In this document: in pieces, positions 46,417-55,186 of the stretch
How the letters are laid out: each line of letters opens with the position of its first letter
Position numbering within the stretch: the stretch's first letter is position 1
Assembly (NCBI RefSeq): GCF_018343775.1
Contig: NZ_CP074349.1
Location: 2,346,001 to 2,410,000, forward strand
DNA length: 64,000 nucleotides
DNA from: Pseudomonas cichorii
GTDB lineage: Bacteria > Pseudomonadota > Gammaproteobacteria > Pseudomonadales > Pseudomonadaceae
Direction: 5' to 3'
Notes under the pieces: generated by a model
Told to the model about the DNA's origin: nothing
The model's database searches: none
Seen by the model: only the letters and a program-made list of their open reading frames with translations
Made by a program: the position numbers and the translations under genes

Positions 46417-46423
46417 CTGGGCT

Positions 46424-47602
46424 TCAGATCTTGTTGGAGGCGAGGGATGAGCCGTTATCGATAACGGGTTGAGGCGTTACAAGCGCTCCGGGACGCACAC
46501 GTTGCATACCATCGACAATGATGCGGTCGCCTTCAGCCAGCCCCGAGGTCACGATGCGTTGCGTATCGACCCGCGCTCCAAGCGAGATCTGCCTATAACT
46601 GACCTTGTTCTGGTCATCAAGGATAAGTACGTAACGTCGATCCTGATCCGTACCAATTGATCGTTCCTCTACCAGAATGGCCTCACGGGCTTGCACCTGT
46701 CCCATTTGCAAGCGGGCGAACTGGCCAGGCACAAGCTGCCCGTCTGGATTTGCCAGCACGGCGCGCATACGCACCGTGCCGCTTTGTGGGTCGATCTGGT
46801 TGTCGAGTAACTGCAAGCGGCCTTCGGTGGCCTGGAAGCCTTGGCCGGTGACGCGCACGGGAACATTGGCCAGTTGATCGCGCTGGGAGAATGTATCGAG
46901 CGCTCGCACGACCGCCTGTTCGTCTGCGTCAAAGCTCAGGTAAATCGGATCTACCGATACCAGAGTCGTCAGCACAGGACCTTCCGGGCCTGCGGCTACC
47001 AGATTCCCCGTAGTGACTTCGCGACGTCCGATCCGACCCGAAATAGGTGCTCGTACCTCGGTGTAGCCGAGGTTTATCTGCGCCAGCCGCAGGTTGGCCT
47101 GAGCGGCCTTCAACTGTGCATCAGCCTCCAGCGCCTCGTTTTCGCGCTGCTCCAGAATGTTCTGGGCAATGGCCCGGGCAGGCCACAGTTTTCGTGCTCG
47201 CTCGGCCTCACCCGAGGTGTAGAGCTTGCGTGCTCTGGCGGAGGCGACCTGAGCTTCTGCCTGTGCAACTGCGGCGGCATAGACCGCGGCGTCAATGGTC
47301 AGCAAAACATCCCCTTGCTTGACCAGTTGACCTTCTTGAAAACGGATTTCCTTGATCTGGCCAGCCACTTGAGGACGTATGAGCACGCGATCAACGGCTT
47401 CCAGGCGCCCTGAAAAATCGTCCCAGGTCCGTATCGTGTTCTTTTTTACCTGCATCATGGCGACAGCTACCGGAGCAGCCGCCGCTGCCGGCGGTGTGCT
47501 GGAGCCTGACAGCATCGGGGTGTACCAGACTGCAATACCTGCACTTGAAGCAAGGGCGATGAACAACAGGAGCCTGGGTACTCTCGCAACTCGAATGCTC
47601 AT
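46424..47602 (-). CDS. RND efflux adaptor, MexE type
   Basis: About 392 residues: signal-like N-terminus (LLLFIALASSAGIAVWYTPM), lipoyl halves GRLEAVDRVLIRPQVAGQI and VRAPISGRIGRREVTTGNLV, hairpin (AVAQAEAQVASARARK... ENEALEADAQLKAAQANLRL) and RVTGQGFQATEGRLQLLDNQ in the beta-barrel. The ATG at 47602 follows GGAG; the frame upstream to 47767 has no support. It is the first gene of the pump pair and lies downstream of the molybdenum-hydroxylase fragment and the two-component genes in the same direction. Confidence 0.93.
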   Translation of the reverse strand: MSIRVARVPRLLLFIALASSAGIAVWYTPMLSGSSTPPAAAAAPVAVAMMQVKKNTIRTWDDFSGRLEAVDRVLIRPQVAGQIKEIRFQEGQLVKQGDVLLTIDAAVYAAAVAQAEAQVASARARKLYTSGEAERARKLWPARAIAQNILEQRENEALEADAQLKAAQANLRLAQINLGYTEVRAPISGRIGRREVTTGNLVAAGPEGPVLTTLVSVDPIYLSFDADEQAVVRALDTFSQRDQLANVPVRVTGQGFQATEGRLQLLDNQIDPQSGTVRMRAVLANPDGQLVPGQFARLQMGQVQAREAILVEERSIGTDQDRRYVLILDDQNKVSYRQISLGARVDTQRIVTSGLAEGDRIIVDGMQRVRPGALVTPQPVIDNGSSLASNKI

Positions 47603-47684
47603 GGATATAGCTCCGTTGAGGGATTCATGGGACAGGGGGATTAAGGGGAAAAGCGGTAGCGGCGTGCGGATAGCGAACGGGGTA

Positions 47685-48422
47685 TCAACTTCCTCTATTT
47701 CTTTCGATCGAACGGCTTTTGAATGGCAAGGGGTGAGTACGGCTGCCCATCGCGTTGACGATGGCATTACACAAGGCCCGCACGAAGGGTACGTAACTCA
47801 CCTGGCCAGGCTGGCAGGCATTGAGGTCTTGATCGGCATCTATCAGGTGTACCGCGATTTGCCTGGGTAACAAGGACACGAGCGGCCAGCTATTGCGACT
47901 GGCATCCACCGGGTATGGGTGACTTGTGGTCGGGCCGATATCGCATGACGTCACAAGCGCTACGCCCATCAGGCAAGCGCCTTCAAGCTGTGAGCGCATG
48001 CGTCCTGGACTTTCAAGCGGGCCGAGGTCAGCAGCAATCACAGCTTCATGAATGATCAAGCGACCCTCATCACTCACCTCTACATCGAGTACCACCGCCA
48101 TGTATGTCGATGAGTCGTAGTGTGCGGCGATGCCCTGTGCTCTTCCTTTTCGTGAAAGCTTGCCCCAGTGGCCTTTGTCCGCCGCTTCAGTGATGACATG
48201 GCGAAGTCGATCGGCATCGAAGGTCGATGGCTTCGATGCCTTGTCGATCAAGGCAAGCAGATAGTCTTTCTGATCGATATTGCCGCAAGCTGTCCTCTCT
48301 GCAACCGTGCGCTGCTCGGCAAATACGGACAGCAGAAAATTCTTCCTGCCCGGGTTACTGTCGGGCATGGATTGCCATTGGAATGAGGCAAGGACGCTGT
48401 CGTAGGTATCAGGGTGGCTCAT
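47685..48422 (-). CDS. Stand-alone C-terminal fragment related to IorB-type molybdenum hydroxylase, probably inactive
   Basis: 245 residues matching only the last third of the isoquinoline oxidoreductase/aldehyde dehydrogenase molybdopterin subunit. Aligned by eye to the full-length protein at 55583-57820, GRAQGIAAHYDSSTYMAVVL matches GRAWGVAVHESFSSIVAYVV. LEGACLMGVALVTSC matches the VQGAAVMGLSMCL region. The end CQPGQVSYVPFVRALCNAIV matches GEPGLPPLAPAFANAI. The catalytic Glu of the G-x-GEPG motif is replaced (NACQPGQ). Yet it begins with a good AAGGAG and ATG at 48422 and has no internal stop. It may be a remnant still expressed, or a binding protein that has lost catalysis. Confidence 0.7.
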   Translation of the reverse strand: MSHPDTYDSVLASFQWQSMPDSNPGRKNFLLSVFAEQRTVAERTACGNIDQKDYLLALIDKASKPSTFDADRLRHVITEAADKGHWGKLSRKGRAQGIAAHYDSSTYMAVVLDVEVSDEGRLIIHEAVIAADLGPLESPGRMRSQLEGACLMGVALVTSCDIGPTTSHPYPVDASRNSWPLVSLLPRQIAVHLIDADQDLNACQPGQVSYVPFVRALCNAIVNAMGSRTHPLPFKSRSIERNRGS

Positions 48423-48619
48423 GTGCGTTTCTCCTTCCGGCTGATGGCAAGAGGTTCTGCCAGACGCGACGCCCGTCACTGGCTCTGATAGCGCGTTGTT
48501 CACGCAGGCATCAGAGCAGCAATCGTGGGCTTACTTTAGAGAGGAGGAACTGACGTCAGAGTGACTGGCGGCTGACAGGAACATGTCAAACGCCAGTCTG
48601 ATCAGACCCGTGAACAGGG

Positions 48620-50008
48620 TCAGGCGGGGGCGACTCTTGAGGTTGGCGGGTCAATCATTACCGAGAAACCGAAGGTATTGAGGCCGTTTTCACTTCGGGC
48701 AAAAACGCTGCCGCCATGCATGGACGCCACAGCGCGGACAATGGAGAGCCCCAGGCCGTGATGCGAGTCACTTCGGGCGCGGGCGGCATCGGCCCGATAG
48801 AAACGCTCGAACAGGCGCTGCAGATGCGTATTGTCAATGTGCTCGCCCACGTTGGAGACGCTGATCTCGACATGTTTTTCCTTGCGGGCGAGATGGATGG
48901 TCAGTGTGCTGGAAACCGGGGCATAGCGTGCTGCGTTTTGCAGGAGGTTGGCCAGGGAGCGGTGAAACAGGCGCTTGTCTACCTGAATCCGCATGTCACC
49001 GTGAATGGCGAGAACCAGATTCTTTTCTATCAGCACCGGCTCCAGATACTCGACGGTCTTGGACGACTCTTCCTGAAGAGAAACCTCACTCAGTTCGGTG
49101 ATTCTCTCGCCGCTCTCGGCACCGGCCAGAAACAGCATGTCGTTCACGATACCGCCCATGCGCTCCAGCTCTTCCAGGTTGGACTGAAGAAGATCCTGAA
49201 GCTCATTGATGTCACGGTCATGGGCCAGTGCGACCTGGGTCTGGCCTATCAGGTTGGTCAGAGGCGTACGCAGCTCGTGGGCCACATTCGCATTGAAGCC
49301 TTCCAGTTGTTGCCAGGCCGCTTCCTGCCGACTCAATGCACCATTGAACGAGGTCGCAAGCTCTTGCAGTTCATTGGGCAGCGCCGTGGTGTCCAGGCGT
49401 TTTTTCGAGTCGCCGGGAGGCAGGTTGTTGGCTTGCTGGCTGAGCCTGCGCACCGGTGTCAGACCTGCACGTGCTACCCAGTAACCGACCAGTGCCGCCA
49501 GAAGCATTGCCCAGGCCGACGTCATGATCAGGGTTTCGGTGAACTCCCTCAGCGTGGCGCGGAAGGGGGCGTAGTCCAGGCCGATGATAAAGCGTAGTTC
49601 CGGACGAATCGCCGAGCCCGGAATGGTCTTGATCATCAGGAACATCGGGCTCTTGTCAGCAATGTTCATCACCGCTGTACCATCGGGGTGCCTGGACCAG
49701 TCCTGGCCATCCGGCATGGGGTCGCCATAGCTGAAATAGGTATCACCGGCCAGGACCCAGTGGCGCACACGTTTGTCCGACGGCGTAAGGTCGTCCAGTT
49801 TTTTGTGCAGGCCAATCCAGTCTGCGCGGCTCTCGTACTTGGCGACAGCGGGGTCCAGCATGAAATGGCGCAGAGCCAGTTCATTGCGGATCTGGCCTTG
49901 AAGCGACTCTTTCAGGGAGTTGCGCAGCAGGACCGCGCTGACCGACATGATGAGCGCCATGGCCAGAGCAAACAGCAGTGCCAGCCGTTTCGAGATCGAT
50001 AGTTTCAT
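48620..50008 (-). CDS. Sensor histidine kinase, heavy-metal (CopS/IrlS) type
   Basis: 462 residues: first membrane helix (LALLFALAMALIMSVSAVLL, about 9-28), periplasmic sensor of about 130 residues, second helix near 160-178 (MTSAWAMLLAALVGYWVA), HAMP, phospho-acceptor His244 in NVAHELRTPLTNLIG, and an ATPase with NLLQNAARYAP and HGLGLSIVRAVASMHGG. It overlaps the response regulator by 4 bases. The family typically senses copper, silver or cadmium in the periplasm, but no metal-resistance gene is adjacent; the signal here is open. Confidence 0.92.
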   Translation of the reverse strand: MKLSISKRLALLFALAMALIMSVSAVLLRNSLKESLQGQIRNELALRHFMLDPAVAKYESRADWIGLHKKLDDLTPSDKRVRHWVLAGDTYFSYGDPMPDGQDWSRHPDGTAVMNIADKSPMFLMIKTIPGSAIRPELRFIIGLDYAPFRATLREFTETLIMTSAWAMLLAALVGYWVARAGLTPVRRLSQQANNLPPGDSKKRLDTTALPNELQELATSFNGALSRQEAAWQQLEGFNANVAHELRTPLTNLIGQTQVALAHDRDINELQDLLQSNLEELERMGGIVNDMLFLAGAESGERITELSEVSLQEESSKTVEYLEPVLIEKNLVLAIHGDMRIQVDKRLFHRSLANLLQNAARYAPVSSTLTIHLARKEKHVEISVSNVGEHIDNTHLQRLFERFYRADAARARSDSHHGLGLSIVRAVASMHGGSVFARSENGLNTFGFSVMIDPPTSRVAPA

Positions 50009-50709
50009 GGTGTGATGCTACTTTTGATGCTTGGGGTTTCGCGCTTTTCCAGTACATAGCCCATGCCGCGCACGGTATGCAGCAACTTGTCTGGATAAGG
50101 CGCGTCGATTTTGGCCCGCACTCGCTTGATTGCTACTTCGACGACATTGGCGTCGCTGTCGAAGTTCATGTCCCATACCTGCTCGGCGATCATCAACTTG
50201 GAGAGAATTTCGCCTTGATGCCGAGCCAGCAGGCTCAGCAGGGCGAACTCCTTGGCGGTAAGGTCCAGGCGAACGCCACCGCGCATGACCTTGCGGGCTT
50301 GCAGGTCCACTTCCAGATCGTCGATATGGATATGCGTCAGGTCTATCGCATCGCTGCTGCGACGTATCAGCGCCTGGATACGGGCGACCAGTTCGGCGAA
50401 GGAAAAGGGTTTGCCCAGGTAGTCATCGGCACCTTCCCTGAGCCCTCGGACCCGGTCATCTACAGTGCCCCGCGCGGACAGCATGATGACCGGTGTTTTC
50501 TTCTTCTGGCGCAGGCCTTCCAGAACACCGTAGCCATCTTTGCCGGGCAGCATGATGTCGAGAATGATGACGTCGTAATCGATCTCCACGGCCAGATGCA
50601 GGCCGTCGATGCCATTGCTGGCAATGTCGACGGTATAGCCCAGCTCGCTCAGACCGCGATGAACATAGGAGGATGTCTTTTCTTCATCCTCAACCATCAG
50701 CAGACGCAT
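50005..50709 (-). CDS. Response regulator, OmpR/CopR type
   Basis: 234 residues: receiver with phosphorylated Asp51 in YDVIILDIMLPGKDGYG and a C-terminal winged helix (LTAKEFALLSLLARHQGEIL, VVEVAIKRVRAKIDAPYPDK). The ATG at 50709 follows AGGAG; 11 more codons upstream are unsupported. It is cotranscribed with the kinase and divergent from a PQQ-type sugar dehydrogenase. The intervening 260 bases hold a TGACA-N4-TGTCA box and phased CNGTCA repeats, which suit binding by this family. Confidence 0.93.
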   Translation of the reverse strand: MRLLMVEDEEKTSSYVHRGLSELGYTVDIASNGIDGLHLAVEIDYDVIILDIMLPGKDGYGVLEGLRQKKKTPVIMLSARGTVDDRVRGLREGADDYLGKPFSFAELVARIQALIRRSSDAIDLTHIHIDDLEVDLQARKVMRGGVRLDLTAKEFALLSLLARHQGEILSKLMIAEQVWDMNFDSDANVVEVAIKRVRAKIDAPYPDKLLHTVRGMGYVLEKRETPSIKSSITP

Positions 50710-50816
50710 TCTGTACTCCTGGTGCGCAGCCTTGCATGGCAATCGGCTGCTTCAAATAGGGGAATTATCAGCATTACAGGGTAGAGGGGATGCATGTCTA
50801 CAGCCTGACCGCTACC

Positions 50817-50830
50817 TGACATTTTTGTCA
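50817..50830. promoter_or_regulatory. TGACA-N4-TGTCA box, CusR/CopR-like
   Basis: Within CCTGACATTTTTGTCAGG (50815-50832), a perfect inverted repeat in the divergent promoter region of the response regulator gene. CusR/CopR-type regulators of copper systems bind TGACA-N4-TGTCA-like dyads, so autoregulation by this regulator is plausible. Confidence 0.55.
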
Positions 50831-50858
50831 GGAATGGCCAGCCAGCCAGAAAACAGCT

Positions 50859-50897
50859 TTGTCGGTTTGCCGTCAGTTACCTGTCACCTTGCTGTCA
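50859..50897 (+). promoter_or_regulatory. Four 11-base-phased direct repeats (YYGTCR) before the PQQ dehydrogenase
   Basis: TTGTCG at 50859, CCGTCA at 50870, CTGTCA at 50881 and CTGTCA at 50892, each starting exactly 11 bases after the last, i.e. once per DNA turn. OmpR-family regulators often bind tandem half-sites on one DNA face. The array ends 72 bases before the ATG of the dehydrogenase. Confidence 0.5.
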
Positions 50898-50969
50898 ACG
50901 ACGGGATCATAAATTCGGGCTTCAATATTTACCCGGTTGAATCGAGTTGTCAGCGAGTCATGGAGTTCT

Positions 50970-52139
50970 ATGAGAAGTCTTGGAAGTAAACGCCCTCGTC
51001 ATTGCCTGGTACTCGTCAGCGGGCTTCTTGCCTTGATTGCACCGCCCTCATTTGCAAAAAACGCTCCGAATGCCGGCCAACAGCCGCCCAGCACTTCTCG
51101 CCCATTTTCCGTAACGCCCGTTGCTGCATTCAGGGAACCCTGGGCCATTGCGTTCTTGCCTGACTCTCGGCTGCTTGTCACCGAAAAGGCAGGTCGTCTG
51201 TTTATGACCACCCAGGACGGCGTAAAAAAGGAGGTCGAGGGTGTTCCGCAGGTTCAATACGGCGGACAAAACGGGTTGCTCGACGTCGCGGTGTCACCCA
51301 CGTTTGACCAGGATTCCAGCGTCTACCTGAGTTTTGTTGAGCCGGTAGCGGGAGGCAGCGGACTTGCCTTGGCCCGAGGTCGGCTGGATGAGACTGAGCA
51401 GGGCGCTGCGCTGAAGGACCTCACGGTCATCTGGCGGCAGGAGCCCAAAGCCATGGGTAGTCAGCCGGGCGGGGTCATCGCATTCTCTCCTGACGGCCAA
51501 CACCTTTTTCTGACCTCAGGTGACAGACGCCACCCCGACTCGGCCCAGGACCTGAACTCTGCATTGGGGAAAGTGCTGCGTCTTAACCTCGACGGCACGA
51601 CACCGGCTGACAATCCCATGGCGAGCCGGGGCGGGGTAAGGGCTCAGCTCTGGACCAGCGGGCACCGGAACCCTTACGGACTGGCTTTTTCAGCGGATGG
51701 AAAGCTCTGGCAGCATGAAATGGGACCCCAGGGCGGTGATGAACTCAACCTGCTGCAAGCAGGGAGAAACTACGGCTGGCCGGTAGTCTCGAACGGTGAC
51801 AACTACGGCGGCTCGCCAATACCGGACCATGATCAGGAGCGACGTCCGGAGTTCGCCGCCCCGGCGCTATTCTGGACACCGGTCATATCTCCGGCAGGCA
51901 TGAGTTTTTACAGCGGCCCGTTGTTCCCTGACTGGAACGGCTCTGCGCTGATCGGATCGTTGTCGGCCACCGGCCTTATCCGTGTTTCCGTTGATCCGCG
52001 TGGTATGGCCAGACAAGAAGACCGCTGGAACCTCGGCAAGCGAATCCGGGATGTCGCCATTGCGCCTGACGGGGCTGTCTGGCTGGTAGAGGATGGGGCT
52101 GGAGGGATGCTGGTCAATCTCAGGCCCGATCATCTTTGA
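50970..52139 (+). CDS. Secreted PQQ-dependent sugar dehydrogenase (YliI/Asd-like)
   Basis: About 389 residues with a Sec signal (LVLVSGLLALIAPPSFAKNA). The beta-propeller has the family stretches REPWAIAFLPDSRLLVTEKA, GGQNGLLDVAVSPTFDQDSS, LWTSGHRNPYGLAFSADGKL, WQHEMGPQGGDELNLL and GRNYGWPVVSNGDNYGG, with acidic and Asn residues that bind Ca and PQQ in the soluble aldose dehydrogenases. Start at 50970 is preferred (GGAG 4 bases before). It oxidises aldose sugars in the periplasm by family; the natural sugar is not known. It is divergent from the copR-like gene. Confidence 0.88.
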   Translation: MRSLGSKRPRHCLVLVSGLLALIAPPSFAKNAPNAGQQPPSTSRPFSVTPVAAFREPWAIAFLPDSRLLVTEKAGRLFMTTQDGVKKEVEGVPQVQYGGQNGLLDVAVSPTFDQDSSVYLSFVEPVAGGSGLALARGRLDETEQGAALKDLTVIWRQEPKAMGSQPGGVIAFSPDGQHLFLTSGDRRHPDSAQDLNSALGKVLRLNLDGTTPADNPMASRGGVRAQLWTSGHRNPYGLAFSADGKLWQHEMGPQGGDELNLLQAGRNYGWPVVSNGDNYGGSPIPDHDQERRPEFAAPALFWTPVISPAGMSFYSGPLFPDWNGSALIGSLSATGLIRVSVDPRGMARQEDRWNLGKRIRDVAIAPDGAVWLVEDGAGGMLVNLRPDHL

Positions 52140-52445
52140 CGTGTTGAGGACGGTGCTGCGCAGGGGCTGCCGTGCACTGGATGAACGAGTGCAGATTGGC
52201 TATATCTTCCATGTGCGAGGCATGAGTTGACTCGTCGGTTTGGGCAGTCTGCCGCCTTTGAAATAACTTGTAATCTTTGTTGTTTTTCGGAGCAGGTGAG
52301 TAAAACTCCGTTGAATCGAGCAATCAATAGCGCCGATCAGGCAATCGGTCATGGCCTTCAGCGCAGGATACTGCGTCAGGCTGCACGGGATCTGAGTTTA
52401 TGCTGAGTGATCCTGGCCCCAAAGACTGCCTTTTGGAGACCGCTC
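52140..52445. other. Non-coding stretch between PQQ dehydrogenase and ABM-domain gene
   Basis: Two overlapping minus-strand open frames of about 65 codons lie here, but they have no recognisable similarity and no convincing ribosome-binding site. No repeat or clear hairpin was found. The promoter of the ABM-domain gene must lie in its right part. Confidence 0.5.
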
Positions 52446-52790
52446 ATGAGCTTTTCAACTCACGATTCCCTGTTCAGTCAGTTCGTGGAATTCATCGTCG
52501 ATCCGCTTCATGCTCAGGATCTGGCGGCGGCATTGATTGCTCGCACTGAACGTTTTACCTGTTTTTATCCGGGATTCATCAGTGCTCAGGTCAATGTCAG
52601 TGAGGCGGGCGACAGAGTGCTCATGCAGTTTCTGTGGTCCTCTGTAAGTCAGGGCCAGCAAGCGATTGAGAAAGCTCAAGCCATAGAGCCGGACCTGTTT
52701 CAACTGGCCCGCCAACACCACTCCCGCGCGTTGTTGTTCAGCGCTTTCAATACGGTTGCGCGAGTGCAGGCGCAGCCGGTGTTGCCTTGA
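52446..52790 (+). CDS. Antibiotic biosynthesis monooxygenase (ABM) domain protein
   Basis: 114 residues with the small ferredoxin-like ABM fold: VEFIVDPLHAQDLAAALIAR, TCFYPGFISAQVNVSEAGDR and VLMQFLWSSVSQGQQAIEKA. The ATG at 52446 follows GGAG; the frame upstream to 52407 is unsupported. Such proteins act as quinol or heme-linked oxygenases, or as small dimeric stress proteins. The function here is not known. Confidence 0.8.
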   Translation: MSFSTHDSLFSQFVEFIVDPLHAQDLAAALIARTERFTCFYPGFISAQVNVSEAGDRVLMQFLWSSVSQGQQAIEKAQAIEPDLFQLARQHHSRALLFSAFNTVARVQAQPVLP

Positions 52791-52869
52791 GTGCCCACAT
52801 GACCCGTAGAGGATCTTTCGCCATGTCTCTTGTTATTCATTCACCCGTTTCAGCGGTGGGTAACCGGTT

Positions 52870-54156
52870 TTGATACCTGCCAAGGCATTCAAATGGACAA
52901 ACGTCCAGCCGTCCGAGCGAGCGGCGCTGTTGCTGGGGTTCGCGTTTCATTTCTGTGTCCTGGCCAGCTATTACCTGGTGCGCCCTCTGCGTGATGCTTT
53001 GGGGCTGGAGGGCGGTGCCGACAAACTGCAATGGCTGTTTACGGCGACCTTCCTGGTGATGCTGCTGATGGTCCCGTTATTTGGTGCATTGGTTTCCCGC
53101 CTGCCTGCGAAGCGTTTCGTGCCTTTGATCTATCGGCTCGTTGCGTTGACGATGCTGATATTCGGTGTGCTGATTGCCAACCGGGTTGCGCCAGTCAGAG
53201 TCGGGCAGGTGTTTTTTGTCTGGATCAGCGTCTACAACCTGTTCATCGTCTCCATTTTCTGGAGTGTGCTGGTTGATCGATTCTCCAGCGAGCAAGGTCG
53301 ACGACTGTTCGGCTTCGTGGCGGCGGGAGGAACCCTGGGGACTTTCGTCGGCCCATTACTCGCGGCGGGAATGGCAACCAGGCTGGGGCCGCTGGCATTG
53401 ACCTTTGCAGCGGCGTTGCTGCTTGAACTGTCCGTGCGTTGCTATCGGGGGCTTCTGTCTCGCACCGAGGCGCAATCCATAAGCCCGTTACAAAGCGAGC
53501 GAAGCATGGGCGGCAGTGTGCTGGCGGGTATCACGCTGATTTCGCGCTCACCTTATCTGCTGGGGCTGGTCTTGTTCATGCTCTTGCATACCACGGCAGC
53601 CACTTTCCTGTATTTCGAGCAGGGCCGGATTGTTGCCGGCAGTTACTCGGATGTGGGCAGCAGAACGCGGTTCTTTGCCATCATTGATCTGGTCGTGTCA
53701 GCGCTGACCCTGATTTTCCAGCTCTTGCTGACGGGGCCGCTGATCCGGCTGGTCGGCGTCGGTGGCGCGCTGATCTCGCTGCCGCTGGCGACCATCGTGG
53801 CGTTTACCGCCATGGCCATGGCTCCCGTTCCTGCGACCGTTGCGTTGGCGCAGGGCTTGCGTCGCGCCATCGAATTCGCCGTGGTGCGTCCTGCCCGTGA
53901 AGTGCTCTGGACCGTCGTCACCCGTGAGGAAAAGTACAAGGCAAAGAATGTGATCGAAACCCTGGTGTACCGGGGAGGCGACGCGGCCAGTGGCTGGTTG
54001 TCCGTTGGCTTGACGGCGTTGGGTGCAGGTTTTGGCGCTCTGGCCATCGTCATCGTGCCCGTCGCTGGTCTGTGGGGGGCGTTGTGCCTCTGGCTATCCA
54101 GACGGCACCGGGAAAGGGCGTCTGTCGACACGCAGGTAACCCATGAAAAACCTTGA
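52870..54156 (+). CDS. MFS-type transporter related to NTP/NDP exchangers
   Basis: 428 residues, about 11-12 helices. The opening LASYYLVRPLRDALGLEGG resembles bacterial relatives of ATP/ADP translocases, and WSVLVDRFSSEQGRRLFGFV with AGGTLGTFVGPLL follows. The late segment VRPAREVLWTVVTREEKYKA (followed by KNVIETLVYRGGD) is typical of the same group. The TTG start is the only one possible before a TAA at 52861 and has no strong ribosome-binding site, so the true start may be slightly further in. The substrate is unknown; nucleotide exchange is a feature of intracellular relatives and is not assumed for this free-living host. Confidence 0.8.
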   Translation: MIPAKAFKWTNVQPSERAALLLGFAFHFCVLASYYLVRPLRDALGLEGGADKLQWLFTATFLVMLLMVPLFGALVSRLPAKRFVPLIYRLVALTMLIFGVLIANRVAPVRVGQVFFVWISVYNLFIVSIFWSVLVDRFSSEQGRRLFGFVAAGGTLGTFVGPLLAAGMATRLGPLALTFAAALLLELSVRCYRGLLSRTEAQSISPLQSERSMGGSVLAGITLISRSPYLLGLVLFMLLHTTAATFLYFEQGRIVAGSYSDVGSRTRFFAIIDLVVSALTLIFQLLLTGPLIRLVGVGGALISLPLATIVAFTAMAMAPVPATVALAQGLRRAIEFAVVRPAREVLWTVVTREEKYKAKNVIETLVYRGGDAASGWLSVGLTALGAGFGALAIVIVPVAGLWGALCLWLSRRHRERASVDTQVTHEKP

Positions 54157-54275
54157 TTTTCAGGTCGTGCAGCACGCCTTGAAATGGCTTGAGCAAGACC
54201 CGGCATACATTGTCCGCAGTGCTGAGGGGGGTGTTCGTGGCCAGTTATAGACCTGATAGTGCCAAGGAGTCGAAC

Positions 54276-55184
54276 GTGCAGTCTTCTTTCGAAAACAATC
54301 AGACCAGCAGCGATACCAGCCAGCTTGCCCACGTGGTGAGCCAGCTGCTGCGCAGTGAAGGGGACCTGGTCACCGCGATTCCCGGCCTGAGCCTGCATCG
54401 GCGCAAGGCCGCTACGTTGCCAGTGCATTGTATTTACGGTCTGGGGATCGGTGTGACGTTACAAGGCGGCAAGCAGGCCATTGTCGGCGATGAGGTGCTC
54501 GCCTATGACCCTGGCCAGTCGATGGTGACCAGCATCGATTTGCCGGTGTTCTCGAATGTCACCAAGGCCAGCGTTGCCAAACCGTTCTTGGGCATGATGC
54601 TGACCTTCGACAGTGCCACGGTCATGCAGGTGGCCGAGCGCATGCAGTTGTCGCCGCGCATGAAAGACGACGAGTTTCGTCCGATTACCGTACAGGCGCT
54701 GGACGCCGGCGTACTCGATGCGTTGAGACGTCTGGTCGATCTGCTTGGTGAGCCGGATTTACTGGCGTCCATTGCTCCGCTGATCAAGGAAGAGATCATC
54801 ACTCGTCTTCTGAATGGCGCGCATGGCCCGCAATTGCTGCATATCGTGGCTGCCGGTTCACCCAGAAATCACATCGCCAGAACGGTTGCCTGGCTGAAGC
54901 TGAATTTTCGGGAAACCCTGCGTATGGACGATCTGGCGGAACATGCCCATATGAGCCCATCGACTTTTCGCCAGCACTTTCGGGCCGTCACGGGGATGAG
55001 CCCGTTGCAGTACCAGAAGCAATTGCGGCTGCAAGCGGCCCGGCAGTTGATGCTGAGCCAGAATATCGATGCGAGCCGCGCCAGCGGGTTGGTGGGTTAT
55101 GAAAGCTCGTCGCAGTTCAGTCGTGAATACAGCCGATTGTTTGGTGCGCCGCCCCAGAGGGATATCAAGCGGATGCGTGTGTGA
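54276..55184 (+). CDS. AraC family transcriptional regulator
   Basis: 302 residues: N-terminal AraC-type sensor region (LSLHRRKAATLPVHCIYGLG, GQSMVTSIDLPVFSNVTKAS), and C-terminal double helix-turn-helix (LKLNFRETLRMDDLAEHAHM, SPSTFRQHFRAVTGMSPLQY, AARQLMLSQN, SGLVGYESSSQFSREYSRLF). The GTG start at 54276 follows AAGGAG. It converges with the cytochrome c gene (2-base gap), at the tail end of the molybdenum-hydroxylase operon, so it may control that operon from behind. Confidence 0.92.
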   Translation: MQSSFENNQTSSDTSQLAHVVSQLLRSEGDLVTAIPGLSLHRRKAATLPVHCIYGLGIGVTLQGGKQAIVGDEVLAYDPGQSMVTSIDLPVFSNVTKASVAKPFLGMMLTFDSATVMQVAERMQLSPRMKDDEFRPITVQALDAGVLDALRRLVDLLGEPDLLASIAPLIKEEIITRLLNGAHGPQLLHIVAAGSPRNHIARTVAWLKLNFRETLRMDDLAEHAHMSPSTFRQHFRAVTGMSPLQYQKQLRLQAARQLMLSQNIDASRASGLVGYESSSQFSREYSRLFGAPPQRDIKRMRV

Positions 55185-55186
55185 TG

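Noticed and set aside
52120..52327. Two minus-strand open frames of about 65 codons
   Set aside because: They overlap each other in different frames, lack a clear ribosome-binding site and match nothing known to me.
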